Assembly (NCBI RefSeq): GCF_000803315.1
Contig: NZ_JRMH01000001.1
Span: forward strand, 2,604,001-2,668,000
DNA from: Pectobacterium actinidiae
GTDB lineage: Bacteria; Pseudomonadota; Gammaproteobacteria; Enterobacterales; Enterobacteriaceae
DNA length: 64,000 nt
Direction: 5' to 3'
The first letter of the stretch is position 1. Each line of letters opens with the position of its first letter. A program made the translations under genes and the position numbers. Of the stretch, positions 20,163-30,557 are shown in pieces. The notes beneath the pieces are model-generated. The model saw only the letters and a program-made list of their open reading frames with translations, was not told the origin of the DNA and did no database searches.

Positions 20163-20716
20163 GCGCCGCCCTCCTTACTGTATTTGTCCCACAACGGTTG
20201 CAGCGTTTCTTGCCACACCTGCATGTTGAGATCGCCCGCGTGGCGATAGCGAATGATGCCTTTCCCGTCGATCAGGAACGTTTCCGGCGCGCCATACACG
20301 CCCAAATCCAGACCCAACATACCGTCGCCATCAAATAAGCTCATCGCATAGGGGTTGCCCAGCGTCTTCAGCCATTCGACCGCTTTGGGGCGTTCATCTT
20401 TATAATTCATGCCCACGACGCGGATTCCCTGCGCCGCCAGCGTGTTGAGAAACTGGTGCTCCGCGCGGCACGTCGGGCACCAGGTCGCCCACACGTTCAG
20501 CAGCAGCGGCTTGCCATCACTCAGCTCAGATTGGTTATAAATTTTTCCCGGCTGATCCAAAGATTCAAGACGAAACGCGGGAATCGGTTTGCCAATCAGG
20601 GCTGACTCCAGCCGCATGGGATCGTCGCCGTCGCTATTACGTACCAGTTGCCACAGCAAGGCAACGGCCAGCAGTAAAAACAGGACGAGCGGAATTAACA
20701 AGATCTTACGGCTCAT
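20159..20716 (-). CDS. ccmG: Thiol:disulfide interchange protein CcmG/DsbE
   Basis: 185 residues, the E. coli length. Membrane-anchored periplasmic thioredoxin-like protein (anchor about 4-22) with active site WATWCPTCRAEH and the family loop YGAPETFLIDGKG. It keeps apocytochrome c or CcmH reduced. Overlaps both neighbours by 4 bp. Confidence 0.96.
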   Translation of the reverse strand: MSRKILLIPLVLFLLLAVALLWQLVRNSDGDDPMRLESALIGKPIPAFRLESLDQPGKIYNQSELSDGKPLLLNVWATWCPTCRAEHQFLNTLAAQGIRVVGMNYKDERPKAVEWLKTLGNPYAMSLFDGDGMLGLDLGVYGAPETFLIDGKGIIRYRHAGDLNMQVWQETLQPLWDKYSKEGGA

Positions 20717-22668
20717 GACGATGCCCCCCGAACCGCGCGACGCAGGCGATAGCGCGGGTCAAACATGCACAGAATGCCCCCTAGCGCCATCAGCCCTCCG
20801 CCGTACCAAATCCAGCGGATAAACGGTTTGTAATACAGCCGCACCGCCCAACTGCCGTCATCCAGCTTTTCCCCCAAGGCTGCATAGAGATCGCGCGTCA
20901 CCCCCGCATCAATGGCGGCTTCCGTCATGATCGCGCCACTGGTGTTGTAGAAGCGTTTTTCCGCCTTCAAGATCGCTTCCGGCTTGCCGTTGTGCGTCAC
21001 CTCAATCGTCCCTTTCGCGCTTTGCCAGTTCGGCCCCACGACATCACGCACGCCTTGAAACGTAAAACGGTAATCGTGGATCTGAATACTGTCACCCGCC
21101 CGCATCCGTACATCCCGCTCAACGCTATAATTCTGGCTGAAGGCGATACCTACCACCGTCACCGCCAGCCCAATATGACCGCACACCATGCCCCATTGGC
21201 TGCGTGAGAGTGTGGTCAAACCGCGCAGCAAACCATGACGACGGGTGGAACTGGTATGCAGCTCGTACACCGTTAAGAAGAACACCCACAGCGCCATCGA
21301 CAGGCCAACCACCGTCATGGCAACAAGGGAATCCTGTAACAGCCACGGCAGCAGCAGCGACAGCGCCGCCGTCACGGCCACCGCTATCAGCAGCAGTTTA
21401 CGCAGCTTTTGCGGTTCGTCACGCCGCCAGCGAACTAACGGTCCGACGCCCAGCAGTAAGGCAAAAGGCGCCATTAACAGGGTAAACATCGTATTGAAGA
21501 ACGGTGCGCCAATCGAAATGCTGCCCAAGCCCAGTTGCTTATGCACCAGCGGCAGCAGCGTTCCCAGCAATACCACAAGCGTGGCCGCCATCAGGATCAG
21601 GTTGTTGCCAAGCAGAAAAGTCTCACGCGACCAGAGCGAGTTCGTTACCCGCGCCCGTACCCGGTTGCCTTTGATGGCAAACAGCAGCAAAGAACCGCCG
21701 ATGACAATGACCAGAAACGCGAGAATAAACATGCCGCGCGCCGGATCGGAGGCAAATGCGTGCACCGATACCAGTACACCAGAACGCACCAGAAACGTCC
21801 CCAGCAGGCAGAGCGAAAACGCGCCGATGGCCAACAACACCGTCCAGGCTTTGAAACTGCCGCGTTTTTCGGTAACCGACAGCGAATGCAACAGCGCCGT
21901 GCCCACCAGCCACGGCATCAATGACGCATTCTCCACCGGATCCCAGAACCACCAGCCGCCCCAGCCGAGCTCGTAATACGCCCAGCCCGAACCGAGTACG
22001 ATACCCAGCGTCAGGAACGACCAGGCCGCCTGCGTCCACGGTCGGGACCAGCGAGCCCATGCGCTGTCCAGCCGTTCAGCCAGCAGCGAGGCGACCGCAA
22101 ACGCAAACGCCACGGAGAACCCGACATAGCCCATATAAAGCAGCGGTGGGTGGAAAATTAACCCGACATCCTGCAACAGCGGATTGAGATCGCGCCCGTC
22201 AATCGGATAGTCCGGCAGCGTGCGCGTAAAGGGATTCGAGGTCAGGATGATGAACAGCAAGAAGCCGACATTAATCATCCCCATCACGGCCAGCACGCGG
22301 GCGACCGCATCCAGCGACATCCCCCGGCTGAATACCGCCACGGCGAAGGTCCAGCCGCTCATCAACAGTACCCAGAGCAGTAGCGATCCTTCATGTGCAC
22401 CCCACGCTGCCGCCACGCGATACCAAACGGGCAGCGCACGGTTCGAGTTGTTGGCTACATAGAGGACGGTGAAATCGTTAACCACCAGCGCATGCACCAA
22501 CACCAGGAAGGAAGCCAAAATACATGCAAACAGTGCCCAGGCGAGAGGACGCGCCAGCGCCATTAGGCGGGTATCCTGACGCGACGCGCCCCATAGCGGA
22601 TATACACTGAGCAACAGCGCAACGCCCAGCGCCAGACAGAGCAGATAATTGCCTACCTCAGGCATCAT
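20713..22668 (-). CDS. ccmF: Haem lyase subunit CcmF
   Basis: 651 residues with about 13-15 membrane helices. Takes haem from CcmE and, with CcmH/I, attaches it to the CxxCH of apocytochromes. The WWD signature is present in [20 protein letters not shown], and conserved histidines are in [13 protein letters not shown] and [15 protein letters not shown] 22668 overlaps the ccmE stop as ATGA. A second CcmF-like protein, NrfE, is encoded in the nrf operon nearby. Confidence 0.96.
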   Translation of the reverse strand: MMPEVGNYLLCLALGVALLLSVYPLWGASRQDTRLMALARPLAWALFACILASFLVLVHALVVNDFTVLYVANNSNRALPVWYRVAAAWGAHEGSLLLWVLLMSGWTFAVAVFSRGMSLDAVARVLAVMGMINVGFLLFIILTSNPFTRTLPDYPIDGRDLNPLLQDVGLIFHPPLLYMGYVGFSVAFAFAVASLLAERLDSAWARWSRPWTQAAWSFLTLGIVLGSGWAYYELGWGGWWFWDPVENASLMPWLVGTALLHSLSVTEKRGSFKAWTVLLAIGAFSLCLLGTFLVRSGVLVSVHAFASDPARGMFILAFLVIVIGGSLLLFAIKGNRVRARVTNSLWSRETFLLGNNLILMAATLVVLLGTLLPLVHKQLGLGSISIGAPFFNTMFTLLMAPFALLLGVGPLVRWRRDEPQKLRKLLLIAVAVTAALSLLLPWLLQDSLVAMTVVGLSMALWVFFLTVYELHTSSTRRHGLLRGLTTLSRSQWGMVCGHIGLAVTVVGIAFSQNYSVERDVRMRAGDSIQIHDYRFTFQGVRDVVGPNWQSAKGTIEVTHNGKPEAILKAEKRFYNTSGAIMTEAAIDAGVTRDLYAALGEKLDDGSWAVRLYYKPFIRWIWYGGGLMALGGILCMFDPRYRLRRAVRGASS

Positions 22669-23147
22669 AATCGTTTGCCCTCTGTCGCTGCCGCCGGTGC
22701 ATGACCGTGCTGTCCTTCCATCGCCGCTTTGATTTCCGGCGGCGTATAGTTTTCATCATGTCGGGCAAGCACTTCTTTCGCCGCAATATGATCGTCGCTA
22801 TCCAGAATGCCCTGCGCTACCACGCCTTGCCCCTCGCGGAACAGATCCGGCAGCATCCCGTTGTAGGTCACCTCGACTGAACCCTGCGCATCATAAACAG
22901 TGAAACGGACTTCCAGACTTTGACTGTCACGGCGCACGCTGCCCGGCATCACCATGCCACCGACGCGCAAACGCTGCCCAATCGCCGGTTTTTCCTGCGT
23001 TTCGTTCTTGCCGTAAAGAATTTCACTGGGCGTATAAAAGAGATCGATATTTGAGCTCAACGCATAGAGCGTCAGCGCTATCGTCACTACCGCACCGCAG
23101 ACCACGGCCACGATGGCATAGAGGCGGGTTTTACGCGGTGTACTCAT
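22665..23147 (-). CDS. ccmE: Haem chaperone CcmE
   Basis: 160 residues. One N-terminal membrane anchor (about 8-29), then a periplasmic OB-fold. The haem-binding His is in [12 protein letters not shown], with Tyr next in the motif; [15 protein letters not shown] is the family signature. Carries haem from CcmC to CcmF. Overlaps ccmF and ccmD by 4 bp. Confidence 0.96.
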   Translation of the reverse strand: MSTPRKTRLYAIVAVVCGAVVTIALTLYALSSNIDLFYTPSEILYGKNETQEKPAIGQRLRVGGMVMPGSVRRDSQSLEVRFTVYDAQGSVEVTYNGMLPDLFREGQGVVAQGILDSDDHIAAKEVLARHDENYTPPEIKAAMEGQHGHAPAAATEGKRL

Positions 23148-23365
23148 TGCACCACCTCCATCGTTTCCGACTGGCGGGCCGTATTCTTACGCTGCTCGCG
23201 CGCCTGCTGGCGGCGGATATCACTGAGCAATGCGCGGCGACTCAAGAGGGTATGACCGACCAATGCGCTCAGCGGTAACAGCGTCAGCGCCACAGCCAGC
23301 CAGACGTAAAAGGCATAGCCGCCCATCGCAAAGAAATCTTGCCAACTCGTGAAAGCGATGTTCAT
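23144..23365 (-). CDS. ccmD: Haem exporter subunit CcmD
   Basis: 73-residue protein with one membrane helix (about 15-37) and a basic cytosolic tail. It helps release holo-CcmE from CcmABC. Fits by position and by the start [16 protein letters not shown]. Overlaps ccmC by 4 bp. Confidence 0.93.
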   Translation of the reverse strand: MNIAFTSWQDFFAMGGYAFYVWLAVALTLLPLSALVGHTLLSRRALLSDIRRQQAREQRKNTARQSETMEVVQ

Positions 23366-24102
23366 CGTGCTATTCCTCCTTTATTAAGAAGCGCAGCCAC
23401 CCAGGGCGCGCGGCGCTGCTGCACCAGTATCAGGTTACGCAAGCGCATGAGTGACAACGTCACGAACAAGCTCATAAATCCTAACATCATGATTCGCAGT
23501 GGGAGACGCATGGCGGGATCGATCGTTTTCTGCATTTTTGTCGATCCCTGATGCAAGGTATTCCACCACTCGACCGAGAAATGGATGATGGGTAAATTCA
23601 CCACGCCAACCAGCACCAGAATGGCCGCCGCACGACCGGCAAGGCGGCGATCGTCAAAGGCGTTGTAGAGCGTGATGATGCCCACGTACAGAAACAGCAG
23701 AACGAGTTCCGACGTCAGACGCGCATCCCACACCCACCAGGTTCCCCACATCGGTTTCCCCCAGGTGGCACCCGTCGTCAGCGCAATAAAGGTAAACACC
23801 GCGCCGACCGGTGCCATCGCCGCCACGGCAAGTTCTACCGTTTTTGACTGCCGAATCAACCCAACAAGCGCAAACATCGCCATCACGGCATAGACGCCCA
23901 TCGACCACACGGCTGCTGGGACATGCAGGTACATGATGCGATACCCTTGCCCTTGCTGATAATCCGCAGGCGCAAACCCAAATCCCAGTAGACAACCGCC
24001 GATCAGCAACGTGGCACTGATCAAGGCAATCCAGGGGATAAGCCTGCCGCAAAGGCCATACAGGCGATCCGGCTGCGTAAGCTGATAGTTTTTTTTCAAC
24101 AT
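23362..24102 (-). CDS. ccmC: Haem handling protein CcmC
   Basis: 246 residues, six membrane helices. Loads haem on CcmE. WWD signature in GKPMWGTWWVWDARLTSEL; conserved His in YLHVPAAVWSMG and IIHFSVEWWNTLHQ. A start 10 codons upstream (ATG 24132) is open; ATG 24102, beginning MLKKNYQL, matches the E. coli length of 245 and is preferred. Confidence 0.95.
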   Translation of the reverse strand: MLKKNYQLTQPDRLYGLCGRLIPWIALISATLLIGGCLLGFGFAPADYQQGQGYRIMYLHVPAAVWSMGVYAVMAMFALVGLIRQSKTVELAVAAMAPVGAVFTFIALTTGATWGKPMWGTWWVWDARLTSELVLLFLYVGIITLYNAFDDRRLAGRAAAILVLVGVVNLPIIHFSVEWWNTLHQGSTKMQKTIDPAMRLPLRIMMLGFMSLFVTLSLMRLRNLILVQQRRAPWVAALLNKGGIAR

Positions 24103-24170
24103 AATCGTGTGCTCACTTTGCGTAAAACTCATCCCAACGGGACGATAAAGGCGATCCTGAGATCGGAAAA

Positions 24171-24827
24171 TTATTGTATGCTCACCCGCAACGCCGCCGC
24201 CGTGGCAAACGGGCTAAGGGTGGCGCTGCCCGCCAGAAAGGCGCCGAGGATCGCCAGATACCCGCCGACCGGCAGTTGCATCATCGCGGCCTCGACCGCC
24301 GCCGTCGCAAAAATCAACAGCGGTATGGTGAGCGGCAAAACCAGCAGGCTTAACAGCACGCCGCTGCGGCGCAGCCCGACTGTTAATCCCGCGCCAATCG
24401 CCCCCAGAAAACTGAGCGTGGGCGTGCACAGCAACAGCGTTAGCGCCATTACCCGCCAGCCGTGGCTGTCCAGCCCAAACAACAGTGCCGCCAGCGGAGA
24501 AAGCAGTAACAGCGGCAGCCCGCTGACCATCCAGTGCACCACCACTTTCGCCAGCACCACTAACGGCAGCGGCAAAGGCAACAGCGTCAGCTGTTCCAGT
24601 GAACCGTCCTGATAGTCATCGCGGAAAAGGCGATCCATCCCCAGTAGCGAAGCGAGCAACGCCGCCACCCACACCACGCCGGGTGCCACACGCATCAAGA
24701 GCTGCGGCTCTGGTCCAATAGCCAGAGGAAATAAGATGATGACGATCAGGAAGAACCACAGAGGGTTAAGAATTTCCGCGTTATTGCGCAACGCGACGCG
24801 CAGTTCTCGAGCAATCAGCCGCCGCAT
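24171..24827 (-). CDS. ccmB: Cytochrome c ABC transporter permease CcmB
   Basis: 218 residues, six membrane helices. Inner-membrane partner of the CcmA ATPase. Family stretches [21 protein letters not shown] and [17 protein letters not shown] are present. It overlaps the end of ccmA by 13 bp, and is 68 bp from ccmC. Confidence 0.95.
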   Translation of the reverse strand: MRRLIARELRVALRNNAEILNPLWFFLIVIILFPLAIGPEPQLLMRVAPGVVWVAALLASLLGMDRLFRDDYQDGSLEQLTLLPLPLPLVVLAKVVVHWMVSGLPLLLLSPLAALLFGLDSHGWRVMALTLLLCTPTLSFLGAIGAGLTVGLRRSGVLLSLLVLPLTIPLLIFATAAVEAAMMQLPVGGYLAILGAFLAGSATLSPFATAAALRVSIQ

Positions 24828-25447
24828 GATGGGGTTCCCTCACTCGGCGTAAGCTGGATACAGCGAATATCCTGAGCGAACGGACGCAGCGGCTGGTGAG
24901 TGGTTAAAATGATGATGCCGCCGCGCGCAATATGGTGTTCCATACGCTGCGTCAGCATTTCGACGCCCGCTACGTCAAGCGCGGTCAGCGGCTCATCCAG
25001 AATCCACAGCGGGACATCGGTAAGCCACAAACGCGCCAGAGCGACGCGACGCTGCTGTCCCGCCGAAAGGCGCGCCACGGGAATATCTTCATAGCCAGCC
25101 AGCCCGACGGCGGCCAGCGCTTGCCAGAGTGCATCCTGATCCTGCTGCGGATAGAAAAAGCGCAGGTTCTCCTCACCCGTCAGGACACTCTTGATGCCCG
25201 GCTGATGGCCTAACCACAGAAGCTGCTCATTAAACTGCTCGCGCATACGGTTGATGCGTTGCCCTTGCCAGCAGATTTCCCCCGATTCAGGCGTCGTTAG
25301 GCCGCTTAAAATGCGCAATAGCGATGTTTTCCCCACCCCGTTGGCACCGGCAATCTGCACCATTTCTCCTGCGCAGGCCGTAAACGACAACGCGCTGAAC
25401 AGCACATGCTCATCGCGTATGCAAACCACGTCGCGCGCTTCTAACAT
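24815..25447 (-). CDS. ccmA: Cytochrome c ABC ATPase CcmA
   Basis: 210 residues. ATP-binding subunit of CcmABCD. Walker A is GANGVGKTS, the signature is LSAGQQRR, Walker B is [12 protein letters not shown], and the H-loop is TTHQP. ATP hydrolysis releases haem-loaded CcmE. ATG 25447 follows AGGAG. First gene of the ccm operon, which here runs opposite to nap, unlike E. coli where nap and ccm are collinear. Confidence 0.95.
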   Translation of the reverse strand: MLEARDVVCIRDEHVLFSALSFTACAGEMVQIAGANGVGKTSLLRILSGLTTPESGEICWQGQRINRMREQFNEQLLWLGHQPGIKSVLTGEENLRFFYPQQDQDALWQALAAVGLAGYEDIPVARLSAGQQRRVALARLWLTDVPLWILDEPLTALDVAGVEMLTQRMEHHIARGGIIILTTHQPLRPFAQDIRCIQLTPSEGTPSCGG

Positions 25448-25475
25448 CGGGGTGTACTCCTACTTTCTAATGCCA

Positions 25476-25490
25476 TATACCCTAGGTATA
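25476..25490. promoter_or_regulatory. Palindrome upstream of ccmA
   Basis: TATACC-CTA-GGTATA, a six-base inverted repeat with a three-base centre, 29 bp upstream of the ccmA start. It may be part of the ccm promoter or an operator. The rest of the 347-bp gap has a CCCCC/GGGGG hairpin (25513-25526) and the repeat copy B. Confidence 0.35.
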
Positions 25491-25718
25491 GAATAACATG
25501 GCGCCCTTACTCCCCCCTCTTGGGGGCCGTAACCATAAAGAGTTAATCTTTTTTATTGAGATCAATAAAATCGGTGATTCCGGTTATTCCTGTCATCGCA
25601 CCGTACCGAAAACCACACCAACATGCTTAAACAGGAAATCTATTAGGCATATTTTTATGCAGCCGCCGAGACTGTTTCGTGCGCCACAAGACCTTCATTT
25701 CATGCTACCGCGTAGCTC

Positions 25719-25768
25719 GCGCCCGACGCAGGGCGGCTCAATCGCCGTCTCCCTGCGAACCCTGGCTT
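25719..25768 (+). repeat. 50-bp hairpin repeat, copy B (nrfG-ccmA gap)
   Basis: Direct copy of 18550-18599 with five changes. Two of these, at repeat positions 12 and 36, turn a G-C pair of the stem into A-T, so the hairpin is kept. Not followed by a T-tract on the minus strand, so it is not a standard terminator of nrf. Confidence 0.7.
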
Positions 25769-25794
25769 CCGGCTAAAGCAAAACGTATCACCCA

Positions 25795-26640
25795 CTATTT
25801 CTGGCTATTCTTCAGCAGCGTTGCGGTGTTGATCGCCTCGATCAACTGGACGCGATTAACCCGCGGGCTGTAGGTATCCAGCAGGCGCTGCCAAATCGTA
25901 ATCGCGCGCGCATAGTCCGCTTTCAGGAACGCATCGGATGCCAGCAGCATCAGCGCCGTCACTTCATTGGCATCCAGCGCCAGCGCTTTATCGACCATCT
26001 CTTGCATCGGCTCTGTGACAGCCTGACCGGCCTGGTAATACAGCACCGTCGCCAGTGCCGAATACAATTCCGCGCTATCGTCCTTGAGCGCAATCGCCTG
26101 CCGATAAGCGCGCAACGCGTTGTCATACGCGTTACGGTAAAGATAATATTCACCCAACTCAGCCCAGAGGATGCTGTTGCCCGGCGTTTTACGAATGTTG
26201 CCCTGCAAGGTTGTCAGCTGTTTTTCCTGTTGTTGCACGTCGCTAAAACCGTGTAGCGGATCGGCAAGTCGCTGGCGTTCCGCCTGAACCAGCGCAGCAC
26301 GCGGGCTTAATATGTAGAACGTTGCACCACTCAACAGGATAGCGATGACCGCGACCACAACGGCGATGGCGGGCATTGGGCGCTGTGCACAAGAAGAAGG
26401 AGAGGCTAACGGCAGATCGTGGACCAGTTCTCGATCCAGCATCTTTGCCTCATGTTCGGACAGATGCTTCTCTGCCTGTTCACACTGAAAATGCCAGATG
26501 CGCTGCACTAAACGCGGTAGCTTGCCCTCCTCCTCCGACTGGCGCTGGGGCAGTAGCGGCCATAACAGCCCACCAGCCAGAATGACAATCGCGAGAACGA
26601 CGAACACCATGCTGAACAAATTCAGGTTCAACAGACTCAT
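25795..26640 (-). CDS. nrfG: NrfG, formate-dependent nitrite reductase biogenesis TPR protein
   Basis: 281 residues; E. coli NrfG has 198. The C-terminal 190 residues match NrfG ([56 protein letters not shown]) with TPR repeats. The extra N-terminus has a membrane segment (about 10-30) and a polar part resembling the N-terminal half of CcmI, before a second membrane segment (about 95-115). NrfG binds the NrfA C-terminus so that NrfE can attach haem to the CWSCK site. ATG 26640 overlaps nrfF as ATGA. Confidence 0.93.
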   Translation of the reverse strand: MSLLNLNLFSMVFVVLAIVILAGGLLWPLLPQRQSEEEGKLPRLVQRIWHFQCEQAEKHLSEHEAKMLDRELVHDLPLASPSSCAQRPMPAIAVVVAVIAILLSGATFYILSPRAALVQAERQRLADPLHGFSDVQQQEKQLTTLQGNIRKTPGNSILWAELGEYYLYRNAYDNALRAYRQAIALKDDSAELYSALATVLYYQAGQAVTEPMQEMVDKALALDANEVTALMLLASDAFLKADYARAITIWQRLLDTYSPRVNRVQLIEAINTATLLKNSQK

Positions 26641-27038
26641 GGGCGCCCCCCTCGCTTCTGCTGCCGCATCACCCGCCACGCGATAACCGTAATCGCGAAC
26701 AGCAAAAGCAGTGGCGTGAGCCAAAGGATGCCTGTTTGCATTTTCATCGGTGGGTTGTACTGAACAAAATCACCATAGCGTTGGTTCATAAACGCGATAA
26801 TGTCTGACTTGTCCTTACCCTGCTCCACCATGGAAAAAACCTCATGACGCATACTGACCGCCACGGGCGAATTCGATTCCAGCAGACTCTGGTTCTGGCA
26901 TTGTGGGCAACGTAATTCGCCGGCAATCGCCATCGCAGCCTGACGCTGCCCCTGACTGGAAAACGCCCAGGTATCAACCACCTGAGCCGGTACAGAAAAA
27001 GCCAACAGCATGAAAAGGAGCGCAAGATATTTAGTCAT
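26637..27038 (-). CDS. nrfF: NrfF, haem-lyase thiol subunit for NrfA
   Basis: 133 residues. CcmH-like: signal peptide to about PAQ (residues 18-20), LRCPQCQ redox motif, one membrane helix near residue 105-122. With NrfE and NrfG it attaches haem to the unusual CWSCK site of NrfA. A longer frame exists, but ATG 27038 overlaps the nrfE end and gives the normal length. Confidence 0.93.
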   Translation of the reverse strand: MTKYLALLFMLLAFSVPAQVVDTWAFSSQGQRQAAMAIAGELRCPQCQNQSLLESNSPVAVSMRHEVFSMVEQGKDKSDIIAFMNQRYGDFVQYNPPMKMQTGILWLTPLLLLFAITVIAWRVMRQQKRGGRP

Positions 27039-28908
27039 AGGCTCTTCTCCCTCTGAACCATCCCAGCAGTGCACCCGCGACCATCAGCATGCCGCCGCCC
27101 CACACCCAGCGAACGCCGGTTTGCACATAGAAACGCATGGCATAGCGGTTTTCGCCGGTTTTCTCTCCCATCACGGCATACCATTCTCTGATTGGCCCCC
27201 AGGCAATGCCCGGTTCGATCATCTGCTGTTTACGTGCGTTGTAATAACGACGTTCCGGCCTCACCTGAGCGATCGGTGAATCGCCACGAGAAATCGCAAT
27301 CACGGCCTGCTCGGCGGTGTAATTCTGCGCTGCGACTAACTCCAACTGTAAAAACCGGAAATGGTAGTCGCCCAGCGTGACCTGTTCTCCCTGACCCACA
27401 TTGGCGCTGATTTCCTGCTTGCTGCCCGCAGAGAACGCAATCCCCAGAGCAAAGAGCGCCACGCCCGTATGCGCGAGCAGTGCAGGAAGTTGCTGACGTA
27501 TCGCCGACAGCGGCTGTAACCACTGCGCAGCCATGACCCAGCCGATCAGACCCGCAGCCAGTGCAACGGCATACCCATGCGGCCATAAGACCAGCGTGAT
27601 GATGGCACCAACAGCCAGCGTCACGTCGACACGCCGGACAGGCCAGCGAGCGCTACGTTTCCAGTAGCCTCCCGCGGCGACCCCAATGAGCAACAGCATC
27701 AGGACACCGAAGGGCAAAAGCACACGGTTAAAATAGGGCGCGCCCACGGAGATTTTCCCCCAGCCCGCTAGCCCATAGATCATCGGGTAAAGCGTGCCAA
27801 GTAATACCACTAGCGCGACGGCACTGAATAACAGCAGCGCCAGCAGTATCATCATTTCCCGCGACCAACCGGAGAAACGGGCAGCAGAATGGACAAGCTG
27901 AGCACGCCAGCCATAAACCGCCAACGCCGCCATACTCAAGCAGGCAAACAGGATAAATAGAGGCACCGCCCGGTCATGTTCGAGAGCAAAGGCATGGACA
28001 GAAACCAGTATCCCGGAGCGAACAATCAGCGTGCCCAACAGGCATAAAATGAACGTCAGCAGCGCTAATATCAGCGACCAATGGCGGAAGATGCCGCGCA
28101 TGCGGGTGACAGACAGGCTGTGCAGTAATGCGCTGGCCGTGAGCCACGGGAGCAGCGAGGTGTTCTCTACCGGATCCCAGAACCACCATCCGCCCCAGCC
28201 CAGTTCGTTATAGGCCCACCACGATCCGAGGATGATCCCCAGCGTTAACAGGCTCCAGGCGGGCAGCGTCCAGCGCCAGCAGATCCAGGCGGCTGACGCC
28301 GTAAACTCACCGTGAATCAGGGCGGCTAACGCCAGCGCCGCACTTACGGTTAACCCGCCATAGCCTAGATAGAGCAGCGGAGGATGCAGGATAAGACCAA
28401 TATGTTGCAGCATGGGGTTGAGATCCCTTCCCGCTACCGCAGGCGGGAAGAGACGCACAAAGGGATCGGAGAAAAAGACAATGAACACCAGCAGCGCAGT
28501 CGCGATCACGGCCAGCATTGCCAGCGTCAGCGGAAACAGATCGCTCGTCGCTTTACGATAGCGACAGGCGAACGCCGCACTCCAGCTGGTTAAACATAGC
28601 AGCCACAGCAGCAGCGATCCTTCATGTCCGCCCCAGACCGCCGCAATTTTTAACCCCAGCGGTAAATCACGATGGCTGTGCTGGGCGACGTAATTAATAG
28701 AAAAATCATCCTGTACCACACTCAGCGTCAGCGCGATAAACGCGAACAGCACGAGACCAAACAGCACCAGTGTCCAGCACCGCGCCAGTCGGTAAGTACC
28801 CGACCAACGCAGGGAGTAGCCTGAAAATGTCAGCAACGCCGTCGCTATACCAACGCAAACCGCCAGCGACAGCGCGACATATCCAAATTCTGGCAATAAC
28901 AACATCAA
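27031..28908 (-). CDS. nrfE: NrfE, dedicated CcmF-like haem lyase
   Basis: 625 residues, about 14 membrane helices. CcmF paralogue with the WWD signature in [20 protein letters not shown] and conserved His in [12 protein letters not shown] and LHPPLLYLGYGG. Needed with NrfF and NrfG for the lysine-ligated haem of NrfA. It is longer than E. coli NrfE (552), close to a full CcmF. Overlaps nrfF by 8 bp. Confidence 0.94.
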   Translation of the reverse strand: MMLLLPEFGYVALSLAVCVGIATALLTFSGYSLRWSGTYRLARCWTLVLFGLVLFAFIALTLSVVQDDFSINYVAQHSHRDLPLGLKIAAVWGGHEGSLLLWLLCLTSWSAAFACRYRKATSDLFPLTLAMLAVIATALLVFIVFFSDPFVRLFPPAVAGRDLNPMLQHIGLILHPPLLYLGYGGLTVSAALALAALIHGEFTASAAWICWRWTLPAWSLLTLGIILGSWWAYNELGWGGWWFWDPVENTSLLPWLTASALLHSLSVTRMRGIFRHWSLILALLTFILCLLGTLIVRSGILVSVHAFALEHDRAVPLFILFACLSMAALAVYGWRAQLVHSAARFSGWSREMMILLALLLFSAVALVVLLGTLYPMIYGLAGWGKISVGAPYFNRVLLPFGVLMLLLIGVAAGGYWKRSARWPVRRVDVTLAVGAIITLVLWPHGYAVALAAGLIGWVMAAQWLQPLSAIRQQLPALLAHTGVALFALGIAFSAGSKQEISANVGQGEQVTLGDYHFRFLQLELVAAQNYTAEQAVIAISRGDSPIAQVRPERRYYNARKQQMIEPGIAWGPIREWYAVMGEKTGENRYAMRFYVQTGVRWVWGGGMLMVAGALLGWFRGRRAYD

Positions 28909-28926
28909 CAGGCCTCTCGCTGGGAA

Positions 28927-29889
28927 TTAGACAACGGTTAATTGCCCCGCATAGAGGATAAAGAAGCGCAGCAGCAAAACGCCCACCAGACTCATGCCGC
29001 AAACCGCCAACACGCCATAAGGTGAATGCTGTCGGTTGGCCCATGACTTGAGCAGCAAGGGAAGGATTAATCCAATCCCTACCACACCGAGCCAGAACCA
29101 CATGGCCCAGAACCCGCCGCCCACGGCGGCCACCAGCGCCCGCTGCTTTCCATCGTCCCCTAATGCAAGGCCGATAAAGAACGCAAACAGTAAGAAGATC
29201 TCTAACCACACGACCGGCGTTTCGACACGGTGTACAAAGTGCGCTTCTTCGTTATGCGGATTGCGGCGATAGCGGCAGGCCATGGCGATCAGCGCGACGG
29301 CAGCACCGGAGGACACCCCCGAAAACAGGAATAGCGCCGGTAAGATCGGGTTATTCAGCAGCGGATAGGTCTTAAGCGCGGAGAGTAAAAAACCAGTATA
29401 AGCCCCTAGCATCACCGCCAGCAGTAACATCACGATATCCAGCGATTTCTGCATCGGTGCCAGCCAGCCGAGCACCTTGGGAAGCATGACCAGCTTCGGC
29501 AACCAGCGCTGTTGCAGCACGATAATCTGCTCGCTGAAAATATTGGCTAACCACACTGCCAGCGCCGCCATGTAGACCTGAAACAGCATGACCCCAACCG
29601 ACATCACCGAGGTAACGCTGTAATGGAACATGAGCTTCCAGAACGTCCAGGGACGTGTCAGGTGGAAAACCAGAATCAGCAATCCCAAAATGATGGTGCA
29701 CGGTGCAAGAATCAGCGTGGTGCGCATTAGCGTACTGTCGGCCGTTGCCTGTTCGGGATGGTAGCGTCGCAGTAAGGCCGATAGCGTCACCAGCCCCGCA
29801 GAAATGCCCACCAGAAACAGGTAAATCGCAATCGGCCAGTCCCAGACTAACGAAGCAAAATGGAATGCGCTTGAAGACACGGGCGTCAT
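28927..29889 (-). CDS. nrfD: NrfD, quinol dehydrogenase membrane subunit
   Basis: 320 residues with eight or more membrane helices. PsrC/NrfD family: oxidises menaquinol and passes electrons to NrfC. The N-terminus SAFHFASLVWDWPIAIYLFL, the mid part HLTRPWTFWKLMFHYS and the end LRFFILYAGQLTVV nearly equal E. coli NrfD. Overlaps nrfC by 4 bp. Confidence 0.96.
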   Translation of the reverse strand: MTPVSSSAFHFASLVWDWPIAIYLFLVGISAGLVTLSALLRRYHPEQATADSTLMRTTLILAPCTIILGLLILVFHLTRPWTFWKLMFHYSVTSVMSVGVMLFQVYMAALAVWLANIFSEQIIVLQQRWLPKLVMLPKVLGWLAPMQKSLDIVMLLLAVMLGAYTGFLLSALKTYPLLNNPILPALFLFSGVSSGAAVALIAMACRYRRNPHNEEAHFVHRVETPVVWLEIFLLFAFFIGLALGDDGKQRALVAAVGGGFWAMWFWLGVVGIGLILPLLLKSWANRQHSPYGVLAVCGMSLVGVLLLRFFILYAGQLTVV

Positions 29890-30557
29890 TGATGAACCTC
29901 CCCGTATTTAAACGATACGCGATAAACCTTAGGTCGAGTGCCGAGCGCGATTTTGTAACGATACGTCGGCTGTTGACGAAGCAGGCGGGAAATCTCGCTG
30001 TCAGGATCGTCAAGGTTGCCGAACGTCAGCGCGTCAGTCGGACAAGACAACACACAGGCGGGCAGTTTTCCGGCCTTCAGATTGGTCTTGCGGCAAAAAT
30101 CGCACTTGTCCGCCGTTTTCGTCTGCGGATGAATAAAGCGCACCTGATAAGGACAGGCGGCAATACAATATTGGCACCCGACGCACAGATCGGGATTCAC
30201 ATCCACAATGCCGTTTGCCGCATCGCGATACGACGCCCCGGTCGGACACACGTCAACACAAGGCGCATGATCGCAGTGCTGGCAGGAGTGACGGAAAAAG
30301 CGGTATTTCACGTCAGGGAAAGCCCCAATCGGTTCGCTGCGAATAATCGTCAGGCGCGATACGCCTTCCGGCACCTGATTGACTTCGCGGCAAGCATCCA
30401 TGCAGGCTGTGCAACCGATACAGAGCGATTCATCGTGGATCATGCCGTAGCGAACGCCGTTGATATTCAGCGTCTGCGCAACGACCTGCCCCGCCGTACT
30501 GGTGAGGGCAATGAGCCCCCCCATACGGGCAAGAAATTGACGACGAGAGCAACTCAT
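29886..30557 (-). CDS. nrfC: NrfC, periplasmic 4Fe-4S ferredoxin subunit
   Basis: 223 residues. Twin-arginine-like signal ([17 protein letters not shown]). Four 4Fe-4S motifs: [44 protein letters not shown], and [21 protein letters not shown]. Passes electrons from NrfD to NrfB. Overlaps nrfB and nrfD by 4 bp each. Confidence 0.95.
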   Translation of the reverse strand: MSCSRRQFLARMGGLIALTSTAGQVVAQTLNINGVRYGMIHDESLCIGCTACMDACREVNQVPEGVSRLTIIRSEPIGAFPDVKYRFFRHSCQHCDHAPCVDVCPTGASYRDAANGIVDVNPDLCVGCQYCIAACPYQVRFIHPQTKTADKCDFCRKTNLKAGKLPACVLSCPTDALTFGNLDDPDSEISRLLRQQPTYRYKIALGTRPKVYRVSFKYGEVHQ

